NCBI GenBank assembly: GCA_937875885.1
Contig: CALEIO010000133.1
Span: 1-8,032 of the forward strand
Length of the DNA: 8,032 bases
From: an uncultured Clostridia bacterium
GTDB lineage: Bacteria; Bacillota; Clostridia; Oscillospirales; Acutalibacteraceae
Direction: 5' to 3'
Shown here piece after piece: positions 5,879-8,032 of the stretch. A program made the translations under genes and the position numbers. A model generated the notes under the pieces. That model was given only the letters and a program-made list of their open reading frames with translations, was not told the DNA's origin and ran no database searches. Within the stretch, counting starts at the first letter, position 1. Each line of letters opens with the position of its first letter.

Positions 5879-6877
5879 TTAGCCGAGCTTTACAGCAGCC
5901 TTAACAAAGCCTGTTACATAGATTGTGCAACCAGCGCTCTGTACGTCTGCAACACCCTTGCCGTCTTCAGCAACGAGACCGGAGATCTCAGCGGATGTCT
6001 TGCCGATGCAAGCAGCGTCGAAAGCAGCAGCCTGCTCAAACCACTCTTTAGCAGCGTTGCCGTAAGCAACCATACCATAGTTTGCGCCCTGCTCCTTCTT
6101 GGAGAGAACTTCTTTAGTTGTATCAAGTGTGGAAACACCTGCAGTTGTGAATGTGAATGTAACCTCTACACAGTCACTGGAAGCTGCAACAACCTTGCCG
6201 TCAGCATCAAGAGCTGCTGCAAATACAGTTGTAGAAACCTTGTTGCTGCCGTCCTTGTCAGCAGTTGCATCTGTGCCTGTCTGCTCTGTGTAAGCAGTAA
6301 CCTTTACTGTGTCAGCAGCTGTAGCGTTAGAGTCAGCAGCTGCGTTGTAAGCCTCTTCGATAGCAGCAACGAAATCGCTGATTGCGATTGTGCAACCTGC
6401 ATTGATAACGTCCTCTGTACCCTTGCCTTCAGCAGCGATGAGTGCCTTAACCTCGTCAAGAGTCTTGCCTGCAACTACTGTTTCGAAAGCGTCAGCCTGC
6501 TCGAACCACTCTTTTGTTGCATTGCCGTATGCTACCATATTGTAGTCCATACCCTGCTCATACTTTGTAAGGAAAGCGTTGTCAGCAACAGCCTTGCCGT
6601 CGTTTGTGAACTTAACTGTGTTGCTTGCTGCGTCAAGTGCACAAGCAACGATCTTACCATCTGCATCAACTGTTACAGCTGCAAAAGTAATGTCGATCTT
6701 ACCTGTGCCCTCTGTGTCAATTGTTGCGTCTGCAGTTGTGGGTGCGCTTGTGTAAACACCTGCGCCGAACTTGAGTGTTGCTGCTGATGCATCGCTGTTA
6801 TCGTTACAAGCTGTGAAAACGAAGAGCATAGAGATGGATAACGCGATCACCAGACAGAATGAAAGAAATTTTTTCAT
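5879..6877 (-). CDS. PplA-like lipoprotein with two tandem (probably FMN-carrying) domains
   Basis: The 332-residue protein has a lipoprotein signal (residues 1-24; FTAC with lipid Cys 24), so it sits on the outer face of the membrane. It contains two copies of one domain, about 36-178 and 191-332, with a 155-residue offset. Each has DADGK in its beta-rich first half, then K.EQG..Y.MVAYGNA.KEWFEQA (105-128; 261-283), GKT, and DV..AGCTI (156-164; 311-319). This resembles the pheromone-lipoprotein family that includes Listeria PplA, a flavinylated carrier in extracellular electron transfer. The adjacent apbE supports FMN attachment; T163 and T318 in AGCT are my proposed acceptors by analogy with the S/T-G-A-S/T motif. 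AGGAGG stands eight bases before the ATG, behind a near-consensus promoter, so high expression is likely. Composition is rich in Ala, Asp, Thr and Val, as in abundant secreted proteins. Confidence 0.85.
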   Translation of the reverse strand: MKKFLSFCLVIALSISMLFVFTACNDNSDASAATLKFGAGVYTSAPTTADATIDTEGTGKIDITFAAVTVDADGKIVACALDAASNTVKFTNDGKAVADNAFLTKYEQGMDYNMVAYGNATKEWFEQADAFETVVAGKTLDEVKALIAAEGKGTEDVINAGCTIAISDFVAAIEEAYNAAADSNATAADTVKVTAYTEQTGTDATADKDGSNKVSTTVFAAALDADGKVVAASSDCVEVTFTFTTAGVSTLDTTKEVLSKKEQGANYGMVAYGNAAKEWFEQAAAFDAACIGKTSAEISGLVAEDGKGVADVQSAGCTIYVTGFVKAAVKLG

Positions 6878-6911
6878 AGTTGTGTCCTCCTGATTTATTT
6901 AGTTTAATTTA

Positions 6912-6940
6912 ATTGTACAATATTGACAATTTGTTGTCAA
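6912..6940 (-). promoter_or_regulatory. Near-consensus sigma-A promoter of the lipoprotein-apbE-DUF1622 unit
   Basis: On the minus strand there is TTGACA (6940-6935), exactly 17 bp, and TACAAT (6917-6912). The -35 lies only 10 bp beyond the stop codon of the Gx-family gene. The start would be near 6905, with a leader of about 27 bases carrying AGGAGG. It is the best promoter in the window. Confidence 0.88.
6923..6940. promoter_or_regulatory. 18-bp palindromic operator candidate over the -35 box
   Basis: TTGACAA-TTTG-TTGTCAA is a perfect 7-4-7 inverted repeat. One arm contains the -35 hexamer and the other lies in the spacer, so a bound dimer would block RNA polymerase. The geometry equals that of Rex sites (TTGTGAA-N4-TTCACAA type), but the arm sequence differs, so the regulator is open. 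Confidence 0.6.
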
Positions 6941-6950
6941 TGTTTGTATT

Positions 6951-7451
6951 TCAGATGAATTTTTCGGGATATCTTCTGATTAACAGTGATCCGCAAAGTC
7001 CGATGAAAACACCTGCGATTGTGCCTGTAATCAGCAATACCACCAGGTAATATGCAAGCTCTGAGGTTTCAAGCAGAAGCATTGCCATAAGCACCTGACC
7101 TACGTTGTGCATAACTGCACCTGCAACGCTGACTCCCACTGTGGAAACCAGGTTGCTGCGGCGCAGCAGAATCATTGCAAGCATACTCAGCAGTCCTCCT
7201 GCAAAGCTGTACAGAAACATCATCACATTGCCAAAGAGCACTGTTACCAGCACCATTCGGATTAATGACACGATGATTGCACTGCGGGCATCTTTTCTGT
7301 AAAGCAGAAAGATGATGATTGTGTTTGGCAGACCTACCTTTATGCCGGGCACTGCAGCAAAGAGGGGAGGGAGTATGGCTTCAATGTAAGCCAGAATCAG
7401 AGCTATTGTGGTGCATAGACCCAAAAGAGCGATTGTTTTTGTTTTTTTCAT
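6951..7451 (-). CDS. Gx transporter family / heptaprenyl diphosphate synthase component I-like membrane protein (EetB-like)
   Basis: The 166-residue, very hydrophobic protein has about five membrane helices. It carries the family motif PGIKVGLPN (35-43) after the first helix, LYRKDARSA in a cytoplasmic loop (about 50-58), LFGNVMMFLYSFAGG (72-86) and the polar motif HNVGQ (115-119). The family (Pfam Hpre_diP_synt_I) resembles ECF-type substrate-binding components; members occur beside NusG-II proteins in Rnf loci and in extracellular electron transfer loci, where one is named EetB. Its substrate is not established; a quinone-, prenyl- or flavin-related role is inference. I chose the ATG at 7451, with AAAGGAGG seven bases upstream; a TTG two codons earlier is less likely. 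It begins 13 bp after the NusG-II gene and is surely co-transcribed with it. Confidence 0.88.
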   Translation of the reverse strand: MKKTKTIALLGLCTTIALILAYIEAILPPLFAAVPGIKVGLPNTIIIFLLYRKDARSAIIVSLIRMVLVTVLFGNVMMFLYSFAGGLLSMLAMILLRRSNLVSTVGVSVAGAVMHNVGQVLMAMLLLETSELAYYLVVLLITGTIAGVFIGLCGSLLIRRYPEKFI

Positions 7452-7464
7452 AAACAAACCTCCT

Positions 7465-7866
7465 TTAAGCTATCACATCGGGAGCATCCTGTGATTCTTG
7501 TGTAATAACCGTCACCACAACCCGATTGGGCAGACATACAATACTCTCTCCCTTTCGGTAGATGGGTCGGTGGGATGCACAGATTTTGTCGGGGCAGGAG
7601 GCTGTTTCAACGTAAGCCTTGCCGTCTTTGATAACAAGTAGGTTGTGTCCGCTGTTATCCTTACCTGTGTAGATGTCCTCGGTTATATCCTGTGACAAGG
7701 AGTAAACTCCGTAAACTTCTCCGTCAACGGTAACCTCCACCTTGTCACCCTGACCGCGCACAAGAAACAGATAGATGCAGCCGATAACTGCAATAAGCAC
7801 TATTGCACCAATCAGGATTATATCATTTTTCAGATGTTTTTCTGATACTTTATTTATTCTTGCCAT
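7465..7866 (-). CDS. NusG domain II-containing membrane-anchored protein (EetA-like)
   Basis: The 133-residue protein has one N-terminal membrane helix (about 14-36, DIILIGAIVLIAVIGCIYLFLV). A small extracytosolic beta domain of the NusG_II/DUF1312 type follows: EVTVDGEVYGVYSL (44-57), then the conserved block SCPDKICASHRPIYRKGESI (90-109) and VCLPNRVVV (110-118). C91, C96 and C111 could form a disulfide or a ligand site. Despite the name it is not a transcription factor. Such proteins accompany Rnf, FMN-binding and Gx-family genes, and one is EetA of flavin-based extracellular electron transfer. The start is uncertain: the ATG at 7866 lies five bases after the RnfB stop, and a TTG at 7878 overlaps that stop. 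Neither has a strong Shine-Dalgarno, so translation is probably coupled to the ferredoxin gene. Confidence 0.88.
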   Translation of the reverse strand: MARINKVSEKHLKNDIILIGAIVLIAVIGCIYLFLVRGQGDKVEVTVDGEVYGVYSLSQDITEDIYTGKDNSGHNLLVIKDGKAYVETASCPDKICASHRPIYRKGESIVCLPNRVVVTVITQESQDAPDVIA

Positions 7867-7871
7867 TATTC

Positions 7872-8032
7872 TTAACAACTTTCGCCTAAATCGGGGAAGA
7901 AAACTGTTTTAAGACAAGCTGTGGGGCAACCGCTGACACAAGTGCCGCAATGGTTGCATTTTTCGTAATCGATTACTGCCACGTTGTCTATTACGTGGAT
8001 AGCATCATGCTCACAGCTCTTCTCGCACTTCT
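7872..8032 (-). CDS. rnfB: RnfB-like 4Fe-4S ferredoxin subunit, C-terminal end (runs off window)
   Basis: Only the last 52 residues are inside the window. They contain the end of one cluster motif (KCEKSCEHDAIHV, with C2 and C6), then NVAVIDYEKC and a complete CNHCGTCVSGCPTAC motif (C25, C28, C31, C35), a 2[4Fe-4S] ferredoxin arrangement. The layout and the DAIHV..N.AVID.EKC wording match the C-terminus of RnfB, which passes electrons from ferredoxin into the Rnf ion-pumping complex. The proline usually following the fourth cysteine of the first motif is replaced by Glu (CE). RnfB is normally the last gene of rnfCDGEAB, so the rest of that operon is expected beyond 8032. Another polyferredoxin cannot be excluded from the fragment. 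Confidence 0.78.
   Translation of the reverse strand, partial: KCEKSCEHDAIHVIDNVAVIDYEKCNHCGTCVSGCPTACLKTVFFPDLGESC

Noticed and set aside
6099..6293. Plus-strand ORF over the lipoprotein gene
   Set aside because: It arises from the biased Ala/Thr codons of the real gene on the other strand.

Overview
The window looks like a piece of an anaerobic Bacillota genome, probably class Clostridia (Oscillospiraceae/Ruminococcaceae-like and possibly a gut metagenome contig). The evidence is the murA-ftsQ-ftsZ style cell-division order, strong AGGAGG ribosome binding sites, AT-rich sigma-A promoters, an Rnf-type ferredoxin and a superoxide-reductase-like protein. Lineage is inferred from gene content only. 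Every gene I can support is on the minus strand, so transcription runs from high to low coordinates. No RNA gene, CRISPR array or insertion sequence was recognised, and no stretch over 300 bases lacks a gene.

Region A (8032 to about 4276) is an electron-transfer and extracytosolic flavin locus. It begins with the C-terminus of an RnfB-like ferredoxin, followed with almost no gap by a NusG-domain-II membrane-anchored protein and a Gx-transporter-family (heptaprenyl diphosphate synthase component I-like) membrane protein. These two resemble the EetA/EetB pair of flavin-based extracellular electron transfer loci. A near-consensus promoter with an 18-bp palindrome over its -35 box then drives a two-repeat PplA-like lipoprotein, an ApbE flavin transferase and a DUF1622 membrane protein, ending in a strong intrinsic terminator. 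The likely logic is that ApbE attaches FMN to the lipoprotein, and to RnfG/RnfD if those genes lie upstream, to carry electrons on the outer face of the membrane.

Region B (about 4250 to 3127) holds two separately promoted genes: a 107-residue membrane-anchored protein I do not recognise, and an XRE-type helix-turn-helix regulator fused to a complete desulfoferrodoxin-like module that keeps both iron-site ligand sets.

Region C (3073 to 1) is the division cluster: a chimeric murA-like ORF, ftsQ/divIB with a very long disordered N-terminus, and the start of ftsZ. The chimeric ORF is the most striking object here. Its first ~125 residues are a small DUF4282-like membrane protein with its own promoter and RBS. 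From about residue 126 it is, in frame, the C-terminal ~40% of MurA, without the catalytic N-terminal part. The joint lies on a short sequence that would fit both parents and forms a perfect small inverted repeat. It is either a real recombination that broke murA or an assembly chimera; if the latter, regions A/B and C may not be adjacent in the real genome.
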